Of a stretch of 12,364 nucleotides of DNA, positions 6,352 through 12,364 are shown in pieces (the first letter of the stretch is position 1; each line of letters starts with the position of its first letter). Source of the DNA: Comamonadaceae bacterium (GTDB lineage Bacteria; Pseudomonadota; Gammaproteobacteria; Burkholderiales; Burkholderiaceae_C); NCBI GenBank assembly GCA_947469815.1, contig CANIRI010000032.1, positions 1 to 12,364 on the forward strand, written 5' to 3'. The translations under genes and the position numbers were made by a program. The notes beneath the pieces are model-generated. The model was not told the DNA's origin and did not search any database. It saw nothing but the letters and a program-made list of their open reading frames with translations.

Positions 6352-8136
6352 TCAGGCGTTGAATTGCAAAGCCGCCAGCCCCGCGTACACGCCGCCTTGG
6401 GCCACCAGTTCGGCGTGCGTGCCTTGCTCGACCAAACGGCCCCGGTCAATCACCACGATGCGGTCGGCCTTTTGCACCGTGGCCAGGCGGTGCGCGATCA
6501 CCAGCGTGGTGCGGTTGCGCATGGCCGCTTCCAGCGCGGCCTGCACCATGCGCTCGCTTTCGGCGTCCAGCGCGCTGGTGGCCTCGTCCAGCAGCAGCAG
6601 CGGCGGGTTCTTCAAAATGGCACGGGCAATCGCGATGCGCTGGCGCTGCCCGCCTGAGAGGCGTATGCCGCGCTCGCCCAAAAAGGTGTCGTAGCCCTGC
6701 GGCAGCTCGCGGATAAAGGCATCGGCAAACGCGGCTTGTGCAGCGGTATGCACCTCGGCGTCGCTGGCCTGGGGTTTGCCGTAGCGGATGTTTTCCAGCG
6801 CGCTGGTGGAAAAAATCACCGGGTCCTGCGGCACGATGCCCACACGGTGGCGCAGGTCCTCCAGCGCCATTTCGCGGCAGGGCACGCCGTCTATCAAGAG
6901 GCCCCCGGTCTGCGGGTCGTACATCCGCAGCAGCAGCTGAAATACCGTGGTCTTGCCCGCACCGCTGGGGCCGACGATGGCCACGGTTTGGCCGGGCTGC
7001 ACATCCAGCGTGAAATCGGTGAGCGCGTTTTGCAAAGGCCGCGAGGGGTAATGGAAACCGATGGCCTCCATGCGCACCGCACTACCGGCGGACGGCAGCG
7101 CTGCGGGCAGGGGCACGGCGGGGGATTGGATGCTGGAGCGCGAATGCAGCAACTCCACCAGTCGCTCAGTGGCTCCGGCCGCACGCAGCAAGTCGCCGTA
7201 CACCTCGCCCAGCACTGCGAAGGCGCTGGCCAGAATGATCACGTAGACCACGGTCTGGCCCAAATCGCCCGCCGTGATGGTGCCCGCAGCCACGGCCTGG
7301 GTGCCCTGGTACAAGCCCCACAAAAGCGCAGCCGATGTGGCCACAATGATGAAGGCAACCAGCGCCGCCCGCGCCATGCTGCGGCGTATGGCTGTCTCGA
7401 ACGCGCGCGTGGTGGAATCGGCAAAGCGCGTCGATTCGCGCCCCTGCGCGTTGTAGCTTTGCACCACGGGAATCGCGTTGAGTACTTCGGCGGCGATCGC
7501 ACTGGCGTCGGCTACGCGGTCCTGGCTGGCGCGCGACAGCCGCCGAACCCGGCGGCCAAACCAGACGCTGGGCGCGATGATGGCCAGCAGCACCGCCAGC
7601 ACCTGCAGCATCACCAGCGGGTTGGCATAAATCAGCATACCCAATGCGCCCACGCCCATCACCAGGTTACGCAAGCCCATGCTCAGTGAGGAGCCGACCA
7701 CGGTTTGCACCAGTGTGGTGTCGGCCGACAGGCGCGAGAGCACCTCACCGGTTTGGGTGGTCTCAAAAAATTCCGGGCTTTGCTCCAGCACGTGGCTGTA
7801 GACCGCGTTGCGCAGGTCTGCGGTGACCCGCTCGCCCAGCCAGCTGACCATATAAAAACGCCCCGCCGACAGCACACCCAGTGCAGTTGCCAGCAAAAAC
7901 AGATTCACAAAATGGCCCTGCACTGCGCTTGCGTGATCCCCGCTGCCGACAGCGGCAATGCCGCCGTCAATCAGGCTGCGCAGTGCCAGCGGAAAGGCCA
8001 GCGTGGCAGCCGCTGTGGCCAGCAAAAAGAACAGCGCCACGCCAATGCGCATGCGGTAGGGTTTCAAAAACGGCAGCAAACCGCCCAGCGAGGTGGGTGG
8101 CGCGGTGGCGCGGGCGGTGGCGAGAGGTGGGGGCAT
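6352..8136 (-). CDS. ABC exporter half-transporter (MsbA/ABCB-like), fused membrane and ATPase domains
   Basis: Half-transporter (594 residues) expected to work as a homodimer exporting a lipid, peptide or drug-like compound from the cytoplasm. Residues about 25-320 hold the six-helix exporter domain (FLKPYRMRIGVALFFLLATAA, LSRLSADTTLVQTVVG, and EVLNAIPVVQSYNAQGRE as the coupling region). Residues about 350-590 hold a complete ATPase: Walker A GPSGAGK (Lys395), Q-loop Gln437, signature LSGGQ (493-497), Walker B LLLLDE with catalytic Glu518, D-loop SALD and H-loop His549. All catalytic residues are present, so it should be active. It resembles the MsbA-related family of proteobacteria, but msbA proper is usually next to lpxK, which is absent, so no symbol is given. 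The first 20 residues are Pro/Ala-rich and the start lacks a clear ribosome binding site; a later start is possible. The antiporter follows downstream. Confidence 0.93.
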   Translation of the reverse strand: MPPPLATARATAPPTSLGGLLPFLKPYRMRIGVALFFLLATAAATLAFPLALRSLIDGGIAAVGSGDHASAVQGHFVNLFLLATALGVLSAGRFYMVSWLGERVTADLRNAVYSHVLEQSPEFFETTQTGEVLSRLSADTTLVQTVVGSSLSMGLRNLVMGVGALGMLIYANPLVMLQVLAVLLAIIAPSVWFGRRVRRLSRASQDRVADASAIAAEVLNAIPVVQSYNAQGRESTRFADSTTRAFETAIRRSMARAALVAFIIVATSAALLWGLYQGTQAVAAGTITAGDLGQTVVYVIILASAFAVLGEVYGDLLRAAGATERLVELLHSRSSIQSPAVPLPAALPSAGSAVRMEAIGFHYPSRPLQNALTDFTLDVQPGQTVAIVGPSGAGKTTVFQLLLRMYDPQTGGLLIDGVPCREMALEDLRHRVGIVPQDPVIFSTSALENIRYGKPQASDAEVHTAAQAAFADAFIRELPQGYDTFLGERGIRLSGGQRQRIAIARAILKNPPLLLLDEATSALDAESERMVQAALEAAMRNRTTLVIAHRLATVQKADRIVVIDRGRLVEQGTHAELVAQGGVYAGLAALQFNA

Positions 8137-8211
8137 AGGGGGTCGGTGGGGAGGATCAATCAGCGCAGGTTCGGCGCACGGTGGGCGCTACCGGGCCGGC
8201 TGCCGCTTGGT

Positions 8212-8217
8212 GATAAT
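8212..8217 (+). promoter_or_regulatory. Candidate -10 element in the ABC/parA divergent gap
   Basis: The 152-base gap 8137-8288 separates the divergently transcribed ABC exporter and parA genes and must hold promoters for both. The only good plus-strand match is GATAAT (5 of 6 to TATAAT), 71 bases before the parA ATG. The -35 position has no good match (TACCGG at 17 bases spacing). I saw no clear minus-strand promoter or operator repeat in this gap. Confidence 0.25.
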
Positions 8218-8274
8218 GGTCGCACAAACGGGGCCCAGCCCTGTAGCGTGCGTGAAAAAACAGTTTGGCAAACC

Positions 8275-8280
8275 AAGGAG
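8275..8280 (+). promoter_or_regulatory. Ribosome binding site that decides the parA start
   Basis: AAGGAG lies eight bases before the ATG at 8289. The frame is also open from an ATG at 8265, but that would put the ribosome binding site inside the gene and add eight residues before the conserved MIVASFIGQKGGVGKS beginning, so 8289 is chosen. Confidence 0.85.
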
Positions 8281-8288
8281 TGTTCCCC

Positions 8289-8912
8289 ATGATAGTGGCT
8301 TCTTTTATCGGACAAAAAGGTGGTGTGGGCAAAAGTGCGCTGGCGCGGGTGTTGGCGGTGGCGGCGGCGCACCAGGGCCAGCGTGTGCTGATTGGTGACT
8401 TTGACCTGGAGCAGTTGTCCTGCGTGGAGTGGGCCGCGACCCGTATGGCCGCTGAGATCGAGCCCGAAGTCGAGGCCCGCGCCGCCAAGAGCATCAAAAA
8501 ACTGCGCCGCGCGGCCGAAGGATATGACCTGCTGGTGGTTGATACGCGGGGTTTGGCGGATGATCTGACCACCGATGTGGCGCGTGAAAGCGATGTGGTG
8601 TTCTTGCCCACCGGCACCTCGATGGACGATTTGCGCCCCACGATGGGCCTGGCCAAACGGCTGGCGCGCTTGCGCGATACGGGTGAAAAAATTGTGCTGG
8701 TGCTGTCCAAGACCGGCCGCTCCGAGCGCCTGGTCGACAGCGCTTTGGCGCTGATTGAAGATTCCGGTTTCTCCTGCCTGAGCGTGCACTGGCCGCAGCG
8801 CGATGGTTTCCAGGCGGACCTGGATGCCGGGCGCGCAGGCAGCGAATCCAGCAACCCCCACCTCAAACAAGCCGCTGCCGAAATCGAAGCGGCCATGCTC
8901 GCCTGCCTCTGA
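8289..8912 (+). CDS. ParA-family ATPase, small ParF-like type, no ParB partner nearby
   Basis: Deviant-Walker ATPase (207 residues), the size of plasmid type Ib ParA proteins such as ParF. These dimerise with ATP on nucleoid DNA and position plasmids, chromosome regions or protein machines. Visible: Walker A KGGVGKS (residues 10-16) with signature Lys10 and Lys15; the following strand and Walker A' at VLIGDFDLEQ (33-42), where the family usually has DxDPQ and here has Leu and Glu after the second Asp; Walker B-like YDLLVVDTRG (79-88) with Asp85; and a C-terminal helix region including QRDGFQADLDAG and SESSNPHLKQAAAEI, which aligns with the ParF end. There is no N-terminal DNA-binding domain. 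No parB-like gene and no direct-repeat centromere is seen next to it: the ABC gene diverges on one side and miaA converges 23 bases past its stop. The cargo is therefore unknown. MinD- and VirC1-like roles are possible but not supported. Confidence 0.85.
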   Translation: MIVASFIGQKGGVGKSALARVLAVAAAHQGQRVLIGDFDLEQLSCVEWAATRMAAEIEPEVEARAAKSIKKLRRAAEGYDLLVVDTRGLADDLTTDVARESDVVFLPTGTSMDDLRPTMGLAKRLARLRDTGEKIVLVLSKTGRSERLVDSALALIEDSGFSCLSVHWPQRDGFQADLDAGRAGSESSNPHLKQAAAEIEAAMLACL

Positions 8913-8935
8913 CGTTGATATAGCGCAGCGCGGGC

Positions 8936-9916
8936 TCATGCCTGCGCATCCCCGTTCATCAGCGCTTCAACAGCGCGCAGCACCTGCTCGGTGGCGTCCT
9001 CAGCTTGGCAATCCACCACCCGGCGCTGCGGCATGGAACGCAGCCAGGTGATTTGCCGCTTGGCCAACTGCCGGGTCGCGGCAATTCCCCGCTCGCGCAA
9101 GCTGTCCATTCCCCACAGGCCATCGAGTGTTTCCCAGGCCTGCCGGTAACCCACGCAGCGCATCGAGGGCAGCTCCGGGTGCAAATCGCCACGCGCGCGC
9201 AGGGCCCGCACTTCATCGATAAAACCAGCAGCCAGCATGGCGTCAAAGCGCTGCGCAATGCGCGCGTGCAGCCAGGCGCGGTCCAGCGGCTCCAGCGAGA
9301 TCAGCGGCACGGTGGACTGCGGCACGGTGGACTGCGGCAGGGCGGCGCTGCGGGCGTGGAAGTGCGACAGGGGCAGGCCACTGGCGCGGTAGACCTCCAG
9401 CGCACGCTGGATGCGCTGGCTGTCTGCGGGGGCCAGGCGTGCGGCGGTAAGCGGATCGACCTGCGCCAGTTCGGCGTGCATCGCCGGCCAGCCTTTTTGC
9501 TGCGCCTGCGCTTCGATGGCGGCGCGCAGGGCGGGTTGCGCAGGTGGCATGGGGTCTATGCCGTCGAACAAGGCTTTGACATACAGCATGGTCCCGCCCA
9601 CCAGCAGCGGCAGCCGATTGCGCGCGGCGATCTGGCGGATCAGGGTCTGCGCATCTTGCACAAATTCGGCTGCGCTGTAGGCCTGCAGCGGATCGCGGAT
9701 GTTGATCAGGTGGTGCGGCACCGAGGCGAGTTCGGCGGCGCTGGGTTTGGCGGTGCCGATGTCCATGCCACGGTAGACCAGCGCTGAGTCCACGCTGATG
9801 ATCTCCACCGGGTGGGCTTGGGCGATGGCCAGTGCGGCGGCGGTCTTGCCACTGGCCGTCGGACCGGCCAGGCAGATGTACAGCGGCAGCGCCGTAGCGG
9901 AGCTGGATGCGGGCAT
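8936..9916 (-). CDS. miaA: tRNA dimethylallyltransferase
   Basis: Transfers the dimethylallyl group of DMAPP to A37 of tRNAs that read UNN codons (i6A37), the base later modified by MiaB; it aids codon-anticodon stability. The chain is 326 residues, close to the usual 310-320. Visible: P-loop GPTASGKT (18-25), [16 protein letters not shown] with the catalytic Asp43, [49 protein letters not shown] and the C-terminal [13 protein letters not shown]. The ATG shares its A with the last base of the mutL stop codon (TGATG), which points to coupled translation and decides the start; an upstream extension to 9991 lies inside mutL. A perfect 15-bp tandem duplication adds five residues in a variable loop. 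It converges with parA. The link to dxs at the other end of the window is only metabolic (DMAPP comes from the MEP pathway). Confidence 0.96.
   Translation of the reverse strand: MPASSSATALPLYICLAGPTASGKTAAALAIAQAHPVEIISVDSALVYRGMDIGTAKPSAAELASVPHHLINIRDPLQAYSAAEFVQDAQTLIRQIAARNRLPLLVGGTMLYVKALFDGIDPMPPAQPALRAAIEAQAQQKGWPAMHAELAQVDPLTAARLAPADSQRIQRALEVYRASGLPLSHFHARSAALPQSTVPQSTVPLISLEPLDRAWLHARIAQRFDAMLAAGFIDEVRALRARGDLHPELPSMRCVGYRQAWETLDGLWGMDSLRERGIAATRQLAKRQITWLRSMPQRRVVDCQAEDATEQVLRAVEALMNGDAQA
9306..9335. repeat. Two perfect 15-bp tandem copies inside miaA
   Basis: GGCACGGTGGACTGC occurs at 9306-9320 and again at 9321-9335, followed by a partial third copy (GGCAG). The length is a multiple of three, so miaA stays in frame and the protein gains a second STVPQ block at about residues 194-204, between the HARSAALPQ and [12 protein letters not shown] stretches. 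It looks like a recent slippage duplication in a surface loop. Confidence 0.9.
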
Positions 9917-11823
9917 CAACGCCCCCGCATGAATAGCCGGTCGAGCTCGGCTACGCTGATCTGGCGCCAGGTCGGGCGGCCGTGGTTGCACTGGTCGCTG
10001 CGCTCGGTGGCTTCCATTTGGCGCAAAAGCGCGTTCATTTCGTCGATGTTCAAGCGCCGGTTGGCGCGCACCGCGCCGTGGCAGGCCATGGTCGACAAAA
10101 TCTCGTCTTGCGCGCGCTGGATCACGGTGCTGGCGTCGTGCTGTGCCAGCTCAGCCAGCACGCTGCGCGCCAGCTCCACCGCGTCGCCCTGCGCCAGCGT
10201 GGCCGGTACCGCGCGCACAGCCAGGGTTTTTGCCGAAAAAGCCGCAACGTCCAGGCCCAGCGTGTGCAGCGTCTCGGCGTGGCTGTGCGCGGTGTCGATC
10301 TCCAAGGGCGTTGCCGCAAATGTGGCGGGCAAGAGCAGCGGCTGGCTGGCGATGGTGGGCGCCGCACCGCCTTGCAACTGGGTTTTGAGCCGCTCGTAGA
10401 CGATGCGCTCATGCGCCGCGTGCATGTCGACGACGATCAAGCCCTGCTTGTTTTCAGCCAGGATGTAAATGCCCTGCAACTGCGCCAGCGCCCGTCCCAG
10501 CGGCCAGTCTTCAGGGGGCGCATCAGCTATGGGTTGTGGCGCAGAAGCCTCGCCCTTTGCGGGTTGCCAGAGCGCCCCGATGTCACCTACCCGCGTGCCG
10601 GGTGGGGCATCGCGCCACGGCGCTGCTGGCGCGCTGGTTTTCCAGGTCGGTGGCTCCGCCTCGGAAGCGCGCAAGGCCATGGGGGCCTGAGTGGAATACA
10701 GCGGTCGCGCAGCATTCGCTTGGCCGCGCAGGCCGAAGCCGTCTTGGCTGGCTGAAGCAGCCTCGGCGCTGGCCGCGCGCGGAGCCGCCAGCGCGGCCTC
10801 GACCGCGTGGCGGATGGCTTGGTGGACTTCACGGCTGTCCCGAAAACGCACTTCGATTTTGGTGGGGTGCACATTCACATCCACCCGCGTCGGCTCCATC
10901 GCCAGGTACAGCGCGTAGACGGGTTGGCGCTGGCCGTGCAACACGTCTTCAAAAGCGCTGCGGGCGGCGTGGCTGAGCACTTTGTCGCGCACAAAGCGGC
11001 CGTTCACATAGGCGAATTGCTGGTCGGCGCGGGCGCGTGCGGCGTCTGGAATGCCGACCCGGCCCCAGACCTTCAGGCGGTGTGTGTCGGCGGTGTCTGC
11101 GTCACCACTGGTCCATTCCACAGCGATCGAGCGCGCCAGAAAATCCGCGCCCAACACATCGCCCAGGCGCTGGTCCAGTGTGGCTGCCGGGGGCTGTCCG
11201 TCGGTGCAGCGCCGCCATTGTTCGACCAGCTTGCCTTCGTGCCAGATGGCAAAACCCACGTCCGGGCGCGCCAGCGCGTGGCGGCGCACGGCTTCGATGC
11301 AGTGGGCGAGCTCGGTGGCGTCGGTCTTGAGGAATTTGCGCCGCGCCGGGGTGCTGTAAAAAAGTTCTTTCACCTCCACCGTGGTGCCGGGTGCGCGGGC
11401 GACGGGTCGCAGCTCGCCGGTGCGCCCGTCCAGCATGAAAGCGTCCGCGTCGGCGGTGCGCGAAAGGATGGCGCAATCGGCAATCGCGTTGATGGCGGCC
11501 AGTGCCTCGCCCCGAAAACCCATGGTGGCCACGGACTCCAGGTCTTCCAGGCTGCCGATCTTGCTGGTGGCGTGGCGCTTAAAGGCAATCGGCAATTCAG
11601 CCGACGGAATGCCTACGCCGTCGTCTTCCACCGCAATCAAGCGCACGCCCCCGGCCAGCAGCCGCACCGTGATTTGGCGCGCCTGCGCGTCCAGCGCGTT
11701 GTCTACCAGTTCTCGCACCACCGAGGCCGGGCGCTCCACCACTTCGCCGGCCGCAATCTGGCTGATCAGCGTGTCGGGCAGTTCACGGATGGGGCGGCGC
11801 GCGGTGGGTAGGGGCGGTATCAC
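9916..11823 (-). CDS. mutL: DNA mismatch repair protein MutL, endonuclease-type
   Basis: ATPase (635 residues) that links mismatch recognition by MutS to strand incision. The N-terminal GHKL ATPase is complete: [23 protein letters not shown] with Glu38 and Asn42 (E. coli Glu29 and Asn33), DDGVG (67-71), RHATSKI (83-89) and GFRGEAL (102-108). A Pro/Ala-rich linker spans about residues 340-430. The C-terminal dimer domain holds [12 protein letters not shown] (466-477), which fits the metal-dependent nicking motif DQHA-x2-E-x4-E apart from Met for Gln, plus ACHGAVRAN (580-588) and QCNHGRPTW (611-619), which complete that active site in other MutL proteins. This implies nicking by MutL itself, as in bacteria without MutH. 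The start is GTG at 11823; an ATG just upstream is out of frame and stops at once. Length fits the family. miaA follows in the same operon, as in many proteobacteria. Confidence 0.96.
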   Translation of the reverse strand: MIPPLPTARRPIRELPDTLISQIAAGEVVERPASVVRELVDNALDAQARQITVRLLAGGVRLIAVEDDGVGIPSAELPIAFKRHATSKIGSLEDLESVATMGFRGEALAAINAIADCAILSRTADADAFMLDGRTGELRPVARAPGTTVEVKELFYSTPARRKFLKTDATELAHCIEAVRRHALARPDVGFAIWHEGKLVEQWRRCTDGQPPAATLDQRLGDVLGADFLARSIAVEWTSGDADTADTHRLKVWGRVGIPDAARARADQQFAYVNGRFVRDKVLSHAARSAFEDVLHGQRQPVYALYLAMEPTRVDVNVHPTKIEVRFRDSREVHQAIRHAVEAALAAPRAASAEAASASQDGFGLRGQANAARPLYSTQAPMALRASEAEPPTWKTSAPAAPWRDAPPGTRVGDIGALWQPAKGEASAPQPIADAPPEDWPLGRALAQLQGIYILAENKQGLIVVDMHAAHERIVYERLKTQLQGGAAPTIASQPLLLPATFAATPLEIDTAHSHAETLHTLGLDVAAFSAKTLAVRAVPATLAQGDAVELARSVLAELAQHDASTVIQRAQDEILSTMACHGAVRANRRLNIDEMNALLRQMEATERSDQCNHGRPTWRQISVAELDRLFMRGR

Positions 11824-11885
11824 CGGGGCATTTTAGGTGGGGCTCTGCGCAGGTGACCCAGGGGGAAACCAGTGCGACGCCGCTC

Positions 11886-11985
11886 ATAAAATATTGTCAC
11901 AAATTGATGAATAAATAATTTATTTGCTAATAATTTAAATTATTTAGCAATTAAATAGCGTAAATATACCTTTTCTCACACAATA
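11886..11985. promoter_or_regulatory. AT-rich mutL/leuA divergent control region
   Basis: The 231-base gap 11824-12054 separates divergent mutL and leuA. Bases 11886-11985 contain only 18 G or C in 100, against well over half in all neighbouring genes. Possible -35-like hexamers towards leuA are TTGTCA (11894-11899, 5 of 6) and TTGATG (11904-11909), and TATACC (11965-11970) is a possible -10; composition makes such matches easy, so no single promoter is claimed. The stretch would suit an UP element, a xenogeneic-silencer (H-NS-like) site or an Lrp/LysR-type operator. The remaining 11824-11885 is GC-rich with nothing clear. Confidence 0.6.
11918..11956. repeat. Long near-perfect palindrome upstream of leuA
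   Basis: The core is 11924-11950: left arm TTGCTAATAATTT (11924-11936) and right arm AAATTATTTAGCAA (11937-11950) are reverse complements apart from one extra T in the right arm, with no spacer. Past one T/T mismatch (11923/11951) five more pairs follow, ATTTA (11918-11922) with TAAAT (11952-11956), making 18 pairs over 39 bases. It may be an operator for a dimeric or tetrameric regulator, or could form an RNA hairpin or cruciform. It lies about 100 bases before leuA. Confidence 0.75.
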
Positions 11986-11998
11986 AGCAATGATCTGG

Positions 11999-12012
11999 CG
12001 CAGTGACCTGCG
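11999..12012 (+). promoter_or_regulatory. Small hairpin in the leuA leader
   Basis: CGCAG-TGAC-CTGCG (11999-12012) is a 5-bp stem with a 4-base loop, 42 bases before the leuA start. A short dyad GGAAG-T-CTTCC follows at 12019-12029. No T run follows either, and no leucine-rich leader peptide is seen, so attenuation of the enterobacterial kind is not supported. Confidence 0.3.
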
Positions 12013-12044
12013 TAGACTGGAAGTCTTCCCGATATTGAATTGCC

Positions 12045-12049
12045 AAAGG
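12045..12049 (+). promoter_or_regulatory. Ribosome binding site of leuA
   Basis: AAAGG lies five bases before the ATG at 12055. It is a modest match but supports this start, from which the conserved [20 protein letters not shown] region begins 21 residues in. Confidence 0.55.
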
Positions 12050-12054
12050 TTTCC

Positions 12055-12364
12055 ATGCTCCAGACCCCCGCTACCAAGTACCGCGCTTTCCCGGCCATCG
12101 ATTTGCCCGACCGCCAGTGGCCCAGTCGCACCATCACCACGTCACCCATTTGGATGAGCACCGATTTGCGCGACGGCAACCAGTCGCTTTTTGAGCCCAT
12201 GAATCTGGAGCGCAAGCTGCGCATGTTCCGCAGCGTCTGCCAGATTGGCTTCAAAGAGATCGAGGTCGGCTTTCCCAGCGCTTCGCAAACCGACTTCGAC
12301 TTTGTGCGCAAGCTGGTCGACGACAAGCTGATTCCGCAAGACGTCACCATCGAGGTGCTGACCC
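12055..12364 (+). CDS. leuA: 2-isopropylmalate synthase, N-terminal part (3' end outside window), long LeuA type
   Basis: Condenses acetyl-CoA with 2-oxoisovalerate to 2-isopropylmalate, the committed step of leucine synthesis; usually feedback-inhibited by leucine. The first 103 residues are present and the frame runs off the window. [15 protein letters not shown] (35-49) holds the catalytic Arg39 and metal-binding Asp40, and [22 protein letters not shown] follows. An N-terminal extension of about 30 residues before the TIM barrel and the DLRDGNQ form (rather than TLRDGEQ) place it in the long LeuA class known from Mycobacterium and Corynebacterium, not the E. coli class. The full protein is probably about 560-600 residues with a C-terminal regulatory domain, which cannot be seen here. 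It is divergent from mutL, with the AT-rich control region in between. Confidence 0.95.
   Translation, partial: MLQTPATKYRAFPAIDLPDRQWPSRTITTSPIWMSTDLRDGNQSLFEPMNLERKLRMFRSVCQIGFKEIEVGFPSASQTDFDFVRKLVDDKLIPQDVTIEVLT

Noticed and set aside
6736..7689. 317-codon plus-strand open frame opposite the ABC exporter
   Set aside because: Antisense shadow; His/Gln/Arg-rich without recognisable domains, while the minus strand has a complete ABC transporter.
8137..8288. ParA-binding centromere (parS/parC-like) repeats upstream of parA
   Set aside because: I searched by eye for direct or inverted repeat series in this gap and found none.
9005..9787. 260-codon plus-strand open frame opposite miaA
   Set aside because: Antisense shadow of a firmly identified gene; product is rich in Arg, Gln, His and Gly with no domain, typical of high-GC antisense frames.
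10807..11811. 334-codon plus-strand open frame opposite mutL
   Set aside because: Covers the conserved MutL ATPase region in antisense; its composition is explained by mutL codon bias and no start signal or motif is seen.
11824..12054. T-box or other known amino-acid riboswitch before leuA
   Set aside because: No T-box sequence, specifier loop or terminator/antiterminator pair is visible, and T-boxes are not typical of betaproteobacteria.
11990..12151. Small open frame starting before leuA as a possible leucine leader peptide
   Set aside because: It has only three scattered leucine codons at its start, no leucine run, no following terminator hairpin, and it runs out of frame into leuA.

Overview
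The window looks like a chromosomal segment of a GC-rich betaproteobacterium, most likely Burkholderiales and probably Comamonadaceae (Rhodoferax/Polaromonas-like). This rests on remembered protein family resemblance (DXS, TakP-like TRAP receptor, mutL-miaA pair, actinobacterial-type LeuA) and on base composition; no database search was possible. The genes are mainly housekeeping and transport. I see no rRNA, tRNA, CRISPR array, insertion sequence or phage gene.

Layout, left to right. Positions 1-1188 hold the C-terminal two thirds of dxs (isoprenoid precursor synthesis), followed by two small hairpins. A complete tripartite TRAP transporter follows on the plus strand: a Tat-type TakP-like binding protein (dctP, 1317-2396), a 111-base gap with two interleaved inverted repeats, then dctQ (2508-3047) and dctM (3044-4537), which overlap by 4 bases. 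An unrecognised 134-residue protein with two membrane segments (4539-4943) begins one base after dctM and probably ends the operon. On the minus strand a type-IV-fold ABC half-exporter (8136-6352) is followed by a CPA1-type cation/proton antiporter (6307-4985), probably one transcript, converging on the TRAP operon. Divergent from the ABC gene is a small ParF-like ParA ATPase (8289-8912) with no ParB or centromere-like repeats beside it. It converges on the minus-strand pair mutL-miaA (11823-8936), whose stop and start codons share one base. MutL carries the endonuclease motif. Divergent from mutL, after an unusually AT-rich intergenic region with a long near-perfect palindrome, starts leuA (12055, cut by the window end).

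How they fit together: the TRAP system should import a small carboxylate (a 2-oxoacid such as pyruvate is the best guess) using an ion gradient. The antiporter and ABC exporter deal with ions and an unknown exported compound. MutL and MiaA serve mismatch repair and tRNA modification, and LeuA commits 2-oxoisovalerate to leucine.

No clearly new multi-gene system is evident. The points most worth a second look are the AT-rich palindromic leuA/mutL control region, the interleaved inverted repeats between dctP and dctQ, the orphan ParA with an altered Walker A' region, and the small membrane protein attached to the TRAP operon.
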